Source: a bacterium (GTDB lineage: Bacteria; Armatimonadota; Zipacnadia; Zipacnadales; UBA11051). Taken from it: 64,000 nt of DNA. The notes under the pieces were generated by a model. It did not search any database and was not told the origin of the DNA. It saw only the letters and a program-made list of their open reading frames with translations. Positions 1 through 7,994 of this stretch are shown here, one piece after another; position 1 is the first letter of the stretch, and every line of letters begins with the position of its first letter. The DNA lies in NCBI GenBank assembly GCA_021372615.1, contig JAJFUB010000146.1, forward strand, positions 27,488 through 91,487, given 5' to 3'. Made by a program: the position numbers and the translations under genes.

Positions 1-803
1 TCGTCTGCGAAAAGCCCATCGCCACCGACCTCGGCCATGCCCGCGAGATGGTGGCGGCCATGGAGGCAGCGGGCAAGCTCTTGTGCATCAGCTTCAACAA
101 CCGCACCGATAGCGTCACCCGCCGCGTGCGCGAGGTAGCGCAGTCGGGCGTGGTCGGCAACATCCGCATGGTGCGCCTCATCGGGCTCATGGCGGCGCCC
201 GACAACCGCCTGTTGCGGGATCGCATGGGCGAGCAGGCCGCCTATCAGCGCCTGCTGAACATCTGCGAAGACGGCAAGAACGCGATGTTCGACTGCGGCG
301 TCCACAGCTTCGACTTCGCGCGGTTTCTCACGGGCAGCGACTTTGCCCGCATCGAGGCGATGGGCTACAACCTGCGCGGCCTGACCTACCCCGACCACGG
401 CGTCGCCCTGTGCGTGATGGCCAACGGCATCTTCGTGCTGATCGAGAAGGGCTTCGACTATGCCTTCGAGGCCAGGGACTACAAGGAGTACGTGCGGTAC
501 GAGGTGCTGGGCGACGCCGGGAGCCTGGCATGGGACCTGGACACGCAGACGCTGAGGGTGTACGGCCGCGACGAGACCCTACAGGAGCCGCTCGGGCACG
601 GCGGCAAGGGGGATGTGCGGGAGCTGATCTACCGCGACTTCGTCCACAGCGTGCAGCAGGGGGCCCTGCAGCCCTGGCTGGCGTCCGGCATGGACGGCCT
701 GAAGGCCACGGAGGCGGCGCTGACGGCAGTAGAGAGCATGATGGCCAGGGGGGTGGCGACGCGGGACGTGGGCCCCGTGCGGAACTGGTTCGAGCAGATA
801 TAG
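1..803 (+). CDS. Gfo/Idh/MocA family oxidoreductase, 5' end outside window
   Basis: The reading frame is open from base 3 and lacks its start, so the gene begins upstream of the window; 266 residues are visible. The first residues read VCEKPIATDLGHA, the E-K-P signature of the Gfo/Idh/MocA family in which the lysine sits at the dinucleotide and substrate site. The N-terminal Rossmann half with the GxGxxG motif is therefore missing and what remains is the C-terminal alpha/beta substrate domain. The family oxidises or reduces sugars, inositols and amino sugars with NAD(P) in the cytoplasm. The exact substrate cannot be read from the sequence. Two further family members lie at 9370-10380 and 13765-14799. 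The gene converges on the next one, with a strong hairpin between them. Confidence 0.88.
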   Translation, partial: VCEKPIATDLGHAREMVAAMEAAGKLLCISFNNRTDSVTRRVREVAQSGVVGNIRMVRLIGLMAAPDNRLLRDRMGEQAAYQRLLNICEDGKNAMFDCGVHSFDFARFLTGSDFARIEAMGYNLRGLTYPDHGVALCVMANGIFVLIEKGFDYAFEARDYKEYVRYEVLGDAGSLAWDLDTQTLRVYGRDETLQEPLGHGGKGDVRELIYRDFVHSVQQGALQPWLASGMDGLKATEAALTAVESMMARGVATRDVGPVRNWFEQI

Positions 804-828
804 ACACATCGGACCGCCCTGCAAGCAA

Positions 829-856
829 CCGGGCCCGGCACCACTGCCGGGCCCGG
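829..856. terminator. Perfect 12-bp hairpin between convergent genes
   Basis: Two 12-base arms, CCGGGCCCGGCA and TGCCGGGCCCGG, are separated by CCAC. The structure lies between two converging stop codons at 803 and 886. No T-run follows on either side, so a factor-independent terminator is plausible but not proven; it may also be a dispersed palindrome. Confidence 0.5.
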
Positions 857-885
857 ATCCGGTTCGCGTTGGCACTGCCCGCAGT

Positions 886-3800
886 CTAGCCCGTCTCCGC
901 CAGCCCGTTCCGGACGCGCCGCGCATACTCCGCCGCCTGGTGCACGAACGCCTCCAGGCGCGTCAGCGCCGTGGACTGCTCCAGGCCGTCATACACCATG
1001 TTCAGGAACGGGATGCCGTCTTCATCCTCGCGCACGCGCTTGAGGATCGCGTTGGACACCGTTCCGGGCATGCACGTGAAGGGCATGACGGCCACCAGGC
1101 CCGAAAGGCCCTTGCGGGCGAAGTCTACCGCCTTGCCGACGGTCATGATGGCCTCGCCCTCGAAGGACTTGTCCACATAGGGGGCGGCCATCTCCAGCAC
1201 GTCGTCGGTGGCAGGCTCTTCGGCGTTGTCGAGCAGGCCATGCATCGCGCGCGCCAGGGCGGCCTCGTCGCGGCGCATGACGCCATCGGTGATCTTGTTC
1301 TTGAGCACGAGCTTCCAGTCGCCATCCAGCCGGGCGCGCATGTCGCGCCGGAAGTTGCGGTACAGGAACCACTCGAAGACCGGCGCGGTCCAGACCTCGG
1401 CGCCCAGGCTCTCGAGTTGCCGGATCAGGTTCTGGTTGCTGAAGGCGTTGGCGCGCACGTAGAACTCGCCGACGATCCCGATGATGGGCTTGCGCTGGGC
1501 CCGGTCCACGGCGATGTCCCCAAAGCGGCGGGCGATGCGCCGCATGACGGCAGGCAGGTCCTCCTCGCGCGCGATGGCCTGCCGGATCTCGCGCACACTC
1601 ACTTCGGCCGCCGCGTCACAGGCCCCCGACTCGGCTTCGTACGGGCGCAGCTCCAGCACAGCCTTGTCCACCATGTCCACGGCCACGAGCCCCCGCCAGC
1701 CATTGCGCAGGAACTTGTGGCCCACAATGCCCATCTCGTCGTAGAAGTGGCTGGCCTGGTTGGGCGCGAACATGGGCACATCTTCGTAGCCCAGGTCATC
1801 GAGCACCATGCGCTGCAGGGCGTTGTACTGCCCGAAGCGGCACGGCCCGCCCGACCCGCCCATGAAGAAGGCGACCTGGTCGCGCTCGTCCGGGTGGTGC
1901 ATCATGTACTTGACCATGTCGCCGGTCGTGACGATGCACGGGAAGCACTCTTTCCCGGTCGTGTACTTGCGGCCCCAGTAGAGGGTCTCCTCGTCCGGCT
2001 CGGGGAGCACGTCGGCCGGCATGCCACAGGACTCGAAGGCCGCCGCCAGGCCGTGCGCGTGGGCGCTCATGTTCGGGATCAGGACCGTGCGGCGGTTGGC
2101 CCCGTCAATGGTGAGGGGGCGGAAGGTGCGCCCGCCGCGGTAAGTGCGGCCCCTGGTCGAGTCCAGACTGTCCAGATAGGCCTCGCAACGGGTGATCATC
2201 CCCGCGTCCGCCGAGTGCTCATCTACCTCGATCTGCAGGAAGGGCTTGCCCCCCAGGCGTTCGGCGAAGAAGCGGGAGAGGAAGCTGTCGGGCCCGCAGC
2301 CGAAGTTGGTGATGTACACCGCGTGGAGGCGGTCATCGCGCGCGATCATCTCGGCGGCGGCCAGGATCTTGTGGCCATAGCGCCAGTACATGTTGAACCA
2401 GTCGCCGGGCAGCTCCACATCGTCGAGCGGCAGGAAATCCATGGGGATGACCAGCTCGCCCATCTCACGGAGCTTGCGGGGGATTTCCAGGTTCGCCCCC
2501 GGATCGCAGCCGTTGTAGGCGCGGCTCACGACCACCAGGGCGCGCTGGTCGGGCTGCAAGCCCGCCAGCATCTCCTCCCCGCGCCGCCGCTTGGCCTGCT
2601 CGAACGCCTCCTGGGCCGCCGCGGCGGCTTCCAGCGCCCGCTTCAGGTCGGCGGTGTTGCGCCCCAGCTCCCGCGCCACGCCCTGCAGAGCCTCGATCCG
2701 GTGCCGCAGGCCCTTCTGCAGGTAGATGACGGGCTGCAGCACCTTCACGCCGGCCGCGGCGAAGTCCACCGACGACTTGCACGAGTAGCACAGGCTCTGC
2801 ACGTACGGACAGACGAAGCTGTCAGTGGTCTGGGCCTGTTTGCGCTCCAGGTTGACCACGCTGGGCAGCCAGATGTAGTCAATCTCATGCCGCTCCACGA
2901 GATTGAGGACATGGCCCAGAGCGACCTTCATCGGGAAACAGGTCTCGGCGACCGACTGCTCGGCGCCCTCGTGGATGATCTTCTTGTTCGTGGGGTCGGA
3001 GAGGACGATCTCGCAGCCCAACTCGGTCAGCAATGCCTGCCAGAAGGGGTAGAGTTCGTGGAAGAGCAGGGCCCGAGGGACGCCCACGCGGGGGCCGCCG
3101 GTGGCTGAGCCTGAGTTCGCCGGCTGCCCCAGCAGCATCTGCGCCCGCTCGCGGAACAGGTCAGGGGTCGTCGGCTTGGCCTTTCGGCGCCGGTCCACGT
3201 CATACTTCTCGCAGCGGCTGCCGTAGTATAGCGGCTCCTCGCCCTCGACCATCACCTTGTTGATCTCGCAATGGTTCGAGCAGTCCTGACACTCGAAGCT
3301 CTCGACGGTGTAGTTCCGGCGGCTGAGGTCGAAGCCCTTGAACTTGCTGCCCGCGCCGGTGTCGTGCTCGCGCGCGATGAGCGCGCAGCCCAGCGCGCCG
3401 GTGACTTCATTGTGCGCCGGCACGGTGATTGGCTTGCCGGTTACCGCCTCAAAGGCAGCAACGACGGCCTGGTTGAAGGCGGTCCCGCCCTGGAAGAAGA
3501 TGCGCTCCCCGACGGGCTTGCGGGCCACGACGCGGTTCAAGTAGTTGGTCGCGATGGAGTAGGCCAGCCCCGCGACGAGGTCGGGCACCGGGCTGCCGCT
3601 CTGCTGGTGTTTCATCAGCTCGGATTCCATGAACACCGTGCAGCGCTCGCCCAGATCGATCGGCGTCTGGGACTGGAAGGCGAGGCGGGCGAACTCCTCC
3701 TTGATGCTGATCCCGAGCTTCTCCGCCTGCTCCTCCAGGAACGAGCCCGTGCCGGCTGCGCAGACCTTGTTCATCTCGAAGTCCACGACCGCGCCGTTGC

Positions 3801-5115
3801 TCAGGGAGATGTACTTGGAGTCCTGCCCGCCGATCTCGAAGATCGTGTCCACCTGCGGGTCAATCGCCAGCGCCCCCCGCGCCTGGGCCGTGATCTCGTT
3901 CTTGACCACATCGGCGCCGATGAAGTCGGCGATCAGGTAGCGGCCCGAGCCCGTGGTGCAGGCGCCCTGGATCTCGACGAGATCGGCCACCTCCTCCCCC
4001 ACTTCGGCCAGGCCCTGGCGGACGGCCTCGATGGGCCGGCCGGCGGTCATCAGGTAGCGCTTGGACAGCACACGGCCCTCGGCGTCCATGACGACCACAT
4101 TGGTCGAGATGGAGCCGACATCCACACCCAGGTATGCGGGCGTCTTCTGGCCGGGCGGCGGGGGTGTCACTTCGGCGGGCATGATGACCGACTGGTCCAG
4201 CTTCAGAGGCTTGAGGGGGAGCTTCTGGCCGAGGTGGCTGTACTGCGCCAGATCGGACAGACGCGACCAGTTCACCGTCGCGCAAGCTGGCTCAGAGCTG
4301 GCCGGGAAGGCGGCGTACACCGCCCCGATGGCGCCCATGCACCCGAAGTGCTCGGGGATGACGAGCTCGGTCTCCGACAGCTCCAGGACCTCGCGCAGTG
4401 CCTTCACGATGCCAGCATTGGCCGCGACACCGCCCTGAAAGGAGACGGGCGGCTGAATCCTCGTTGCCGAGCCCACGGTGCTCTTGAAGTTGCGGACCAG
4501 CGCGTAGCACAGCCCGGCCACAATGTCCCTGACCGGGGTGGCCTTCTGCTGCAGATGGATCATGTCGCTCTTGGCGAAGACGCTGCAGCGGCCGGCGACG
4601 CGCGGGGGGTTCTCACTGGTGACGGCCAGGGCGCCGAAATCCTCGATCGTGAGCCCCAGGCGGGTGGCCTGCTGGTCCAGGAAGGAGCCGGTGCCGGCAG
4701 CGCACATGGTGTTCATGGCGAAGTCGGCAACGCCCCCCGGCGCGTCTGCGCCTGCGTCGTCGTCCGCGACGTCCTTCATGATGACCAGCTTGGAGTCCTC
4801 GCCGCCGATCTCGATGACCGTGCGGACCTGCGGATAGAGCCGAGCGGTGGCCGCCGCCTGGGCGACGACCTCGTTCACAAAGGGGATCCCGAGAAGAGAA
4901 GCGACGACCCGCCCGCCGTTGCCGGTGGCGGCGACGCCGGCGACGCGGCCGGGCCCGAACTCGTCAACGATGGCCTGTAGGGCCTCGGCAGCCTGCTGCA
5001 TGGGGTGGCCCTTGTGCCTCAGATACTGGGCCCGCAGCACGCGGCCGCTCGGCTCCACCACAGCCACGTCCACGCTCACCGAGCCTACGTCAACACCTAC
5101 AAACACGTCGGACAT
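886..5115 (-). CDS. 2-hydroxyacyl-CoA dehydratase activase-like protein with two ASKHA ATPase domains
   Basis: A 1409-residue protein. It holds two BcrAD/BadFG-type ASKHA ATPase domains (about residues 5-280 and 325-600). Each begins with GVDVGS and each contains the helix-cluster-helix motif CAAGTGSFL (near residues 138 and 457), whose cysteine binds a 4Fe-4S cluster in known activases. A cysteine-rich linker with CQDCSNHC follows near residue 610, then DUF2229 and dehydratase-like domains to the C-terminus. Characterised relatives use ATP to drive one electron into 2-hydroxyacyl-CoA dehydratases or benzoyl-CoA reductases. No separate dehydratase subunits lie nearby. I chose the ATG at 5115 because the conserved ATPase fold begins there; the frame is open upstream to 5199. 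A promoter at 5242-5270 should drive it alone. Confidence 0.85.
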   Translation of the reverse strand: MSDVFVGVDVGSVSVDVAVVEPSGRVLRAQYLRHKGHPMQQAAEALQAIVDEFGPGRVAGVAATGNGGRVVASLLGIPFVNEVVAQAAATARLYPQVRTVIEIGGEDSKLVIMKDVADDDAGADAPGGVADFAMNTMCAAGTGSFLDQQATRLGLTIEDFGALAVTSENPPRVAGRCSVFAKSDMIHLQQKATPVRDIVAGLCYALVRNFKSTVGSATRIQPPVSFQGGVAANAGIVKALREVLELSETELVIPEHFGCMGAIGAVYAAFPASSEPACATVNWSRLSDLAQYSHLGQKLPLKPLKLDQSVIMPAEVTPPPPGQKTPAYLGVDVGSISTNVVVMDAEGRVLSKRYLMTAGRPIEAVRQGLAEVGEEVADLVEIQGACTTGSGRYLIADFIGADVVKNEITAQARGALAIDPQVDTIFEIGGQDSKYISLSNGAVVDFEMNKVCAAGTGSFLEEQAEKLGISIKEEFARLAFQSQTPIDLGERCTVFMESELMKHQQSGSPVPDLVAGLAYSIATNYLNRVVARKPVGERIFFQGGTAFNQAVVAAFEAVTGKPITVPAHNEVTGALGCALIAREHDTGAGSKFKGFDLSRRNYTVESFECQDCSNHCEINKVMVEGEEPLYYGSRCEKYDVDRRRKAKPTTPDLFRERAQMLLGQPANSGSATGGPRVGVPRALLFHELYPFWQALLTELGCEIVLSDPTNKKIIHEGAEQSVAETCFPMKVALGHVLNLVERHEIDYIWLPSVVNLERKQAQTTDSFVCPYVQSLCYSCKSSVDFAAAGVKVLQPVIYLQKGLRHRIEALQGVARELGRNTADLKRALEAAAAAQEAFEQAKRRRGEEMLAGLQPDQRALVVVSRAYNGCDPGANLEIPRKLREMGELVIPMDFLPLDDVELPGDWFNMYWRYGHKILAAAEMIARDDRLHAVYITNFGCGPDSFLSRFFAERLGGKPFLQIEVDEHSADAGMITRCEAYLDSLDSTRGRTYRGGRTFRPLTIDGANRRTVLIPNMSAHAHGLAAAFESCGMPADVLPEPDEETLYWGRKYTTGKECFPCIVTTGDMVKYMMHHPDERDQVAFFMGGSGGPCRFGQYNALQRMVLDDLGYEDVPMFAPNQASHFYDEMGIVGHKFLRNGWRGLVAVDMVDKAVLELRPYEAESGACDAAAEVSVREIRQAIAREEDLPAVMRRIARRFGDIAVDRAQRKPIIGIVGEFYVRANAFSNQNLIRQLESLGAEVWTAPVFEWFLYRNFRRDMRARLDGDWKLVLKNKITDGVMRRDEAALARAMHGLLDNAEEPATDDVLEMAAPYVDKSFEGEAIMTVGKAVDFARKGLSGLVAVMPFTCMPGTVSNAILKRVREDEDGIPFLNMVYDGLEQSTALTRLEAFVHQAAEYARRVRNGLAETG

Positions 5116-5151
5116 TACAGCACACCCCAAGACAGACAGCATGGCGACAGA

Positions 5152-5183
5152 GGGCCGGGCAAACCCGACGGTATGCCCGGCCC
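5152..5183 (-). other. Hairpin in the 5' leader of the activase gene
   Basis: A 10-bp perfect stem (GGGCCGGGCA pairing with TGCCCGGCCC) with a 12-base loop lies between the predicted transcription start near 5235 and the activase ATG at 5115. It could be a leader attenuator, or simply mark the end of the upstream minus-strand operon. It has no U-tract. Confidence 0.35.
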
Positions 5184-5241
5184 ACTGGTGATGCGACAAG
5201 CCGGGAGGACTTGCCCCCGACGTCAGTTGCGTAACGTAGCT

Positions 5242-5270
5242 ATTATAGCCGAAGCCAGTTGCCTATGCAA
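5242..5270 (-). promoter_or_regulatory. Sigma-70-type promoter for the activase gene
   Basis: On the minus strand TTGCAT (5265-5270) and a perfect TATAAT (5242-5247) are separated by 17 bases. The predicted start is near 5235, giving a leader of about 120 nt before the ATG at 5115. It lies between the HsdS-like gene and the activase, where a promoter is expected. Confidence 0.6.
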
Positions 5271-5288
5271 ACCGCCCTCGGCGGCGCC

Positions 5289-5981
5289 CTAGGGCCGGGT
5301 CAACTCGTCCTGAAGCCAACGCGCCGTTGCCTTCAGGCGGGCCGCCGCCTCCGGGGCGTCGAGCCGCTGGAGTGGGGCGATGGTCTCCAGGTACCGCCTC
5401 CGGCACTCCTCCTGCAGCTCAGCCGGCGCCACAGCCACCTGCAGAGCCCGAATCTCGTCGAAGCTGACGTTCGGCAGGGCCACTCCGTTGAGCAGGCGGT
5501 GGATCTGCAGCCAGCCCAGGTCGCACTTCAGGTATAGCATCGCGTAGCACGGGTCTAGTCCGTCCAGGCGGATCAGGTCCACGAAAGAGCCGACGACCGC
5601 CGGCGTCTCGTCCAGGAAGACGGCCAGCCGGTTCTTGAGCAGAGACCCCATGCCGGACCGCGCGAAGACAATGTCGCCGGGCTGCAGACGGGCTGAGGGC
5701 CGGTCCCACGGGCAGTCGTATGGCACGCGCGTGGCCGTCTGCAGGTCCACTCCCGCCACGCCGATCTGTCCCTGTTGCACGAGCGCCACCCCGTCCGCGG
5801 CTTCCGGGGGCCGGCGCCGCGTGATGATCGGGCCGTAGGTGAGGTGAATGATGAAGTCACCCAGGGGGCGCAGGGGGGCGCGGCAGGTCGCCAGCACCGC
5901 TGCGTAGGCGGGGTGCCAGTACGCGGGGTCCCCCCGTCGCGCGTACTCGGGATCGTCCTGGCGGGCATAGGTCGTCAGCAT
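5289..5981 (-). CDS. Orphan HsdS-like single target-recognition-domain protein
   Basis: A 230-residue protein without signal peptide or membrane segment. It resembles one target-recognition domain of a type I restriction specificity subunit: an opening LGDFI, then QQGQIGVAGVDL, GDIVFARSGMGS, VVGSFVDLIRL, and finally NVSFDEIRALQVAV, the usual end of a TRD before the helical spacer. Full HsdS proteins carry two such domains and are about twice as long, so this is a half-size version. No hsdM or hsdR lies in the window. The ATG at 5981 overlaps the stop of the upstream lipoprotein gene by one base (TGATG), a sign of translational coupling; a GTG at 5984 is also possible. The true role is unknown; DNA binding is inferred from the fold family only. 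Confidence 0.55.
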   Translation of the reverse strand: MLTTYARQDDPEYARRGDPAYWHPAYAAVLATCRAPLRPLGDFIIHLTYGPIITRRRPPEAADGVALVQQGQIGVAGVDLQTATRVPYDCPWDRPSARLQPGDIVFARSGMGSLLKNRLAVFLDETPAVVGSFVDLIRLDGLDPCYAMLYLKCDLGWLQIHRLLNGVALPNVSFDEIRALQVAVAPAELQEECRRRYLETIAPLQRLDAPEAAARLKATARWLQDELTRP

Positions 5982-7270
5982 CACTGCAGCCGGCGGATCG
6001 TGATGGACCAGTCCACGATGTCCACCTGGTTGCGCTCCTCGGCCGTGGCGGGGCCGGTGAGGGTGGAGTCCCCCGAAGTCTCCTGCTCGAACAGCCCCGA
6101 GCTGTTGCTGATCGTCTGGTACTGATCGGTCGGGAAGGTCACGTAGCGGTTGCCCAGCCGCCCCAGGCCGTCGTAGGTGTGCTGGTCCGGGTCGGTGATG
6201 CTCTCGTCGAAGATCAGCTCGTTGGTGGTGATGACATTGATGCTCAGATCAGGGATGTCGTCACCCAAAGAGGACACGTCCACCGTCGCGCGCAGGATGG
6301 TGCCCCCCGACGGCAGCGTGTACTGATACGGCGGCCCCAGGGAGGTGCCCACGGTCGAGAGGTCCTTGCGGACCGTCGCTGTCCCGCCCTGGACGAAGTC
6401 GGCGGCCGTGATCGTCCCCCCGGGGATCACCGTGTTACTCGCCCCGTTGACGGTGTTGGCCTGAAGCGTGCCCGTGGTCGTCTCAGTGCTGCCGCTCTCG
6501 GGCTCGAAGCGGTTCTGGACCGTGGCGGTGGTCGGCGCGATGGTCAGGGTCTGAGTCCCGGCCTGGGCGGCGTTGAGCGTAAGGGTCAGCCCCAGTCCGG
6601 ATAGCGAGTCCGCCTGCAGCGCCACGCCCCCGGCGTTCAGGTTGGTGATGACAGACTGCTCGGCGGCGGTCAGCGCGCGCCCGCCCGAGGCGGCCGGGGC
6701 AAAGACGACCGACCCGGCCACGACTTCCCCCGCGGCATTGGTCGCCAGCGTCAGCGTTCCGGCCGCCTGGAAGCTCGCGTTGGCCACCGAGGCGACCATG
6801 CCCGTGCCCGAGACCGTGACAGCCCCGAAGCTGACGCTCTGGACGGTGAGCGTACTGACCCCGACGGTCGAGCCCGTGGGGGTGCCGCCCACAGCGGTGA
6901 TGCCGCCGCCCGCGTTGCGCAGTTCGAGCCGGCAGTTCACGCGGAAGAGGGTGTACTGGCCCTGGTGGTACTCAATGTAGTGGGTGAAGGACCCGGTGCC
7001 CCAGCCGTTCTCCCAGTACGGCCCGGCGGCGACAGGCACGGGACCGTCATCGCCGTCGTCGCCGTCGGCGTCAATGGGGATGAAGTAGTAGAAGGCGTCG
7101 TTGATCGTGCCCGCCATGCGCACGTAGAAATCCACGACGACCGAGGGGGCGCCGCCGCCGGCGCCGCCGTAAGCGCAGCCGCTCAGCGCTACGGCCAGGC
7201 TGGCTGCCGCGACCACGAGCGCCACGCGCAGGATGATCTCGGTCCGGGTCCTACCGCCGACTGATGGCAC
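5981..7270 (-). CDS. Putative surface lipoprotein, function unknown
   Basis: A 429-residue protein whose N-terminus has basic residues, a hydrophobic stretch and a lipobox LSGC with the acceptor cysteine at residue 32, followed by a glycine-rich segment. This predicts export and lipid anchoring by signal peptidase II. The body is rich in Thr, Ser, Gly, Val and Ala with short beta-like repeats and reads like an extracellular beta-sandwich or stalk; I recognise no catalytic motif. The start is a GTG at 7270, backed by AGGAG eight bases upstream, although this lies inside the end of the PHP gene (20-bp overlap). It is coupled at its stop to the HsdS-like gene. Pairing an exported lipoprotein with a DNA-recognition-like protein is odd. 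Confidence 0.75.
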   Translation of the reverse strand: MPSVGGRTRTEIILRVALVVAAASLAVALSGCAYGGAGGGAPSVVVDFYVRMAGTINDAFYYFIPIDADGDDGDDGPVPVAAGPYWENGWGTGSFTHYIEYHQGQYTLFRVNCRLELRNAGGGITAVGGTPTGSTVGVSTLTVQSVSFGAVTVSGTGMVASVANASFQAAGTLTLATNAAGEVVAGSVVFAPAASGGRALTAAEQSVITNLNAGGVALQADSLSGLGLTLTLNAAQAGTQTLTIAPTTATVQNRFEPESGSTETTTGTLQANTVNGASNTVIPGGTITAADFVQGGTATVRKDLSTVGTSLGPPYQYTLPSGGTILRATVDVSSLGDDIPDLSINVITTNELIFDESITDPDQHTYDGLGRLGNRYVTFPTDQYQTISNSSGLFEQETSGDSTLTGPATAEERNQVDIVDWSITIRRLQ

Positions 7271-7916
7271 GCTCGATCAACTCCTGAGGGTGTTCCACAA
7301 GCACGCGCTGCAGGTCGGTCTCGGCCAGGCCGGCGCACAGCGCCACCCGCTTCGCGAACTCCTCGGTCAGGATGTGCCCGGGCACGTGGGTGTCGCTGTT
7401 GACCAGCAGCTTGGCCCCGGCGGCCAGCGCGGTCCGCGCCACGTGGCCGTTACCCAGCGAGTGCCCGTCCTTGGCCGTGACTTCCACAAACACGCCATTG
7501 CCCGCGGCGGCCTCGGCAGCCTCGGGCGACAGCAGGCCCGGATGGGCCAACACATCCACATCGGCGCAACTGGCTGCCGCCAGGTTGGTGCCCGGTTCCA
7601 CCGGCTCCACCGGCGTCTCGCCGTGCACGACCACGTGGTCGGCCCCGAGCGCCTTCGCCTGGGCCGCCAACTCCGCGATGGAAGCTGCCGGCACGTGGGT
7701 CAGCTCGACGCCAGCCAGCACCTGGAAGCCCCAGTAGCGCGCGGCCAGCTCGGCATCGCGGCGCACCTCGGCGATGATGCGCTCCATGGTGCTGGCACCG
7801 CAGTGATCCGCTATGCCCAGGGCCCCGTACCCGACGACGGTGCATCGCCGAATCAGCTCGATGGGCGACAGCACACCATCGGAGAGGAACGTGTGAGTGT
7901 GGAAATCGTAGACCAT
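7251..7916 (-). CDS. PHP-domain phosphoesterase
   Basis: A 221-residue protein that starts MVYDFHTHTFLSDG, the HxH...SDG metal-binding signature of the PHP (polymerase and histidinol phosphatase) superfamily. Further conserved histidines occur in IADHCG and DVLAHPG, and a terminal NSDTH motif supplies the last metal ligands. These enzymes use a trinuclear metal centre to hydrolyse phosphate esters. The size fits stand-alone YcdX/HisK-like members; substrate is not predictable. The ATG at 7916 has GAGG about eight bases upstream. The gene end overlaps the lipoprotein start, so the PHP, lipoprotein and HsdS-like genes form one overlapping minus-strand set. A second PHP protein is at 59104-59874. 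Confidence 0.85.
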   Translation of the reverse strand: MVYDFHTHTFLSDGVLSPIELIRRCTVVGYGALGIADHCGASTMERIIAEVRRDAELAARYWGFQVLAGVELTHVPAASIAELAAQAKALGADHVVVHGETPVEPVEPGTNLAAASCADVDVLAHPGLLSPEAAEAAAGNGVFVEVTAKDGHSLGNGHVARTALAAGAKLLVNSDTHVPGHILTEEFAKRVALCAGLAETDLQRVLVEHPQELIERAISRR

Positions 7917-7939
7917 GCAGGCCTCGTCTCTGGTGGATT

Positions 7940-7982
7940 GGGCGGGCGACCCGCCCCGCCTGTGGGAGCGGTCACCGACCGC
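7940..7982. repeat. Two adjacent short palindromes
   Basis: GGGCGGG and CCCGCCC flank a 3-base loop at 7940-7956, and GCGGTC and GACCGC flank a 3-base loop at 7968-7982. Both fill the short gap between two minus-strand genes. They may be dispersed REP-type elements or a processing or termination signal. Confidence 0.45.
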
Positions 7983-7994
7983 GACCCAGCGCTG

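Noticed and set aside
940..3108. Long plus-strand open frame opposite the activase (also 3271-4980)
   Set aside because: It is the antisense of a clear protein gene; His/Gly/Val-rich translation without domains is typical of GC-rich shadow frames.
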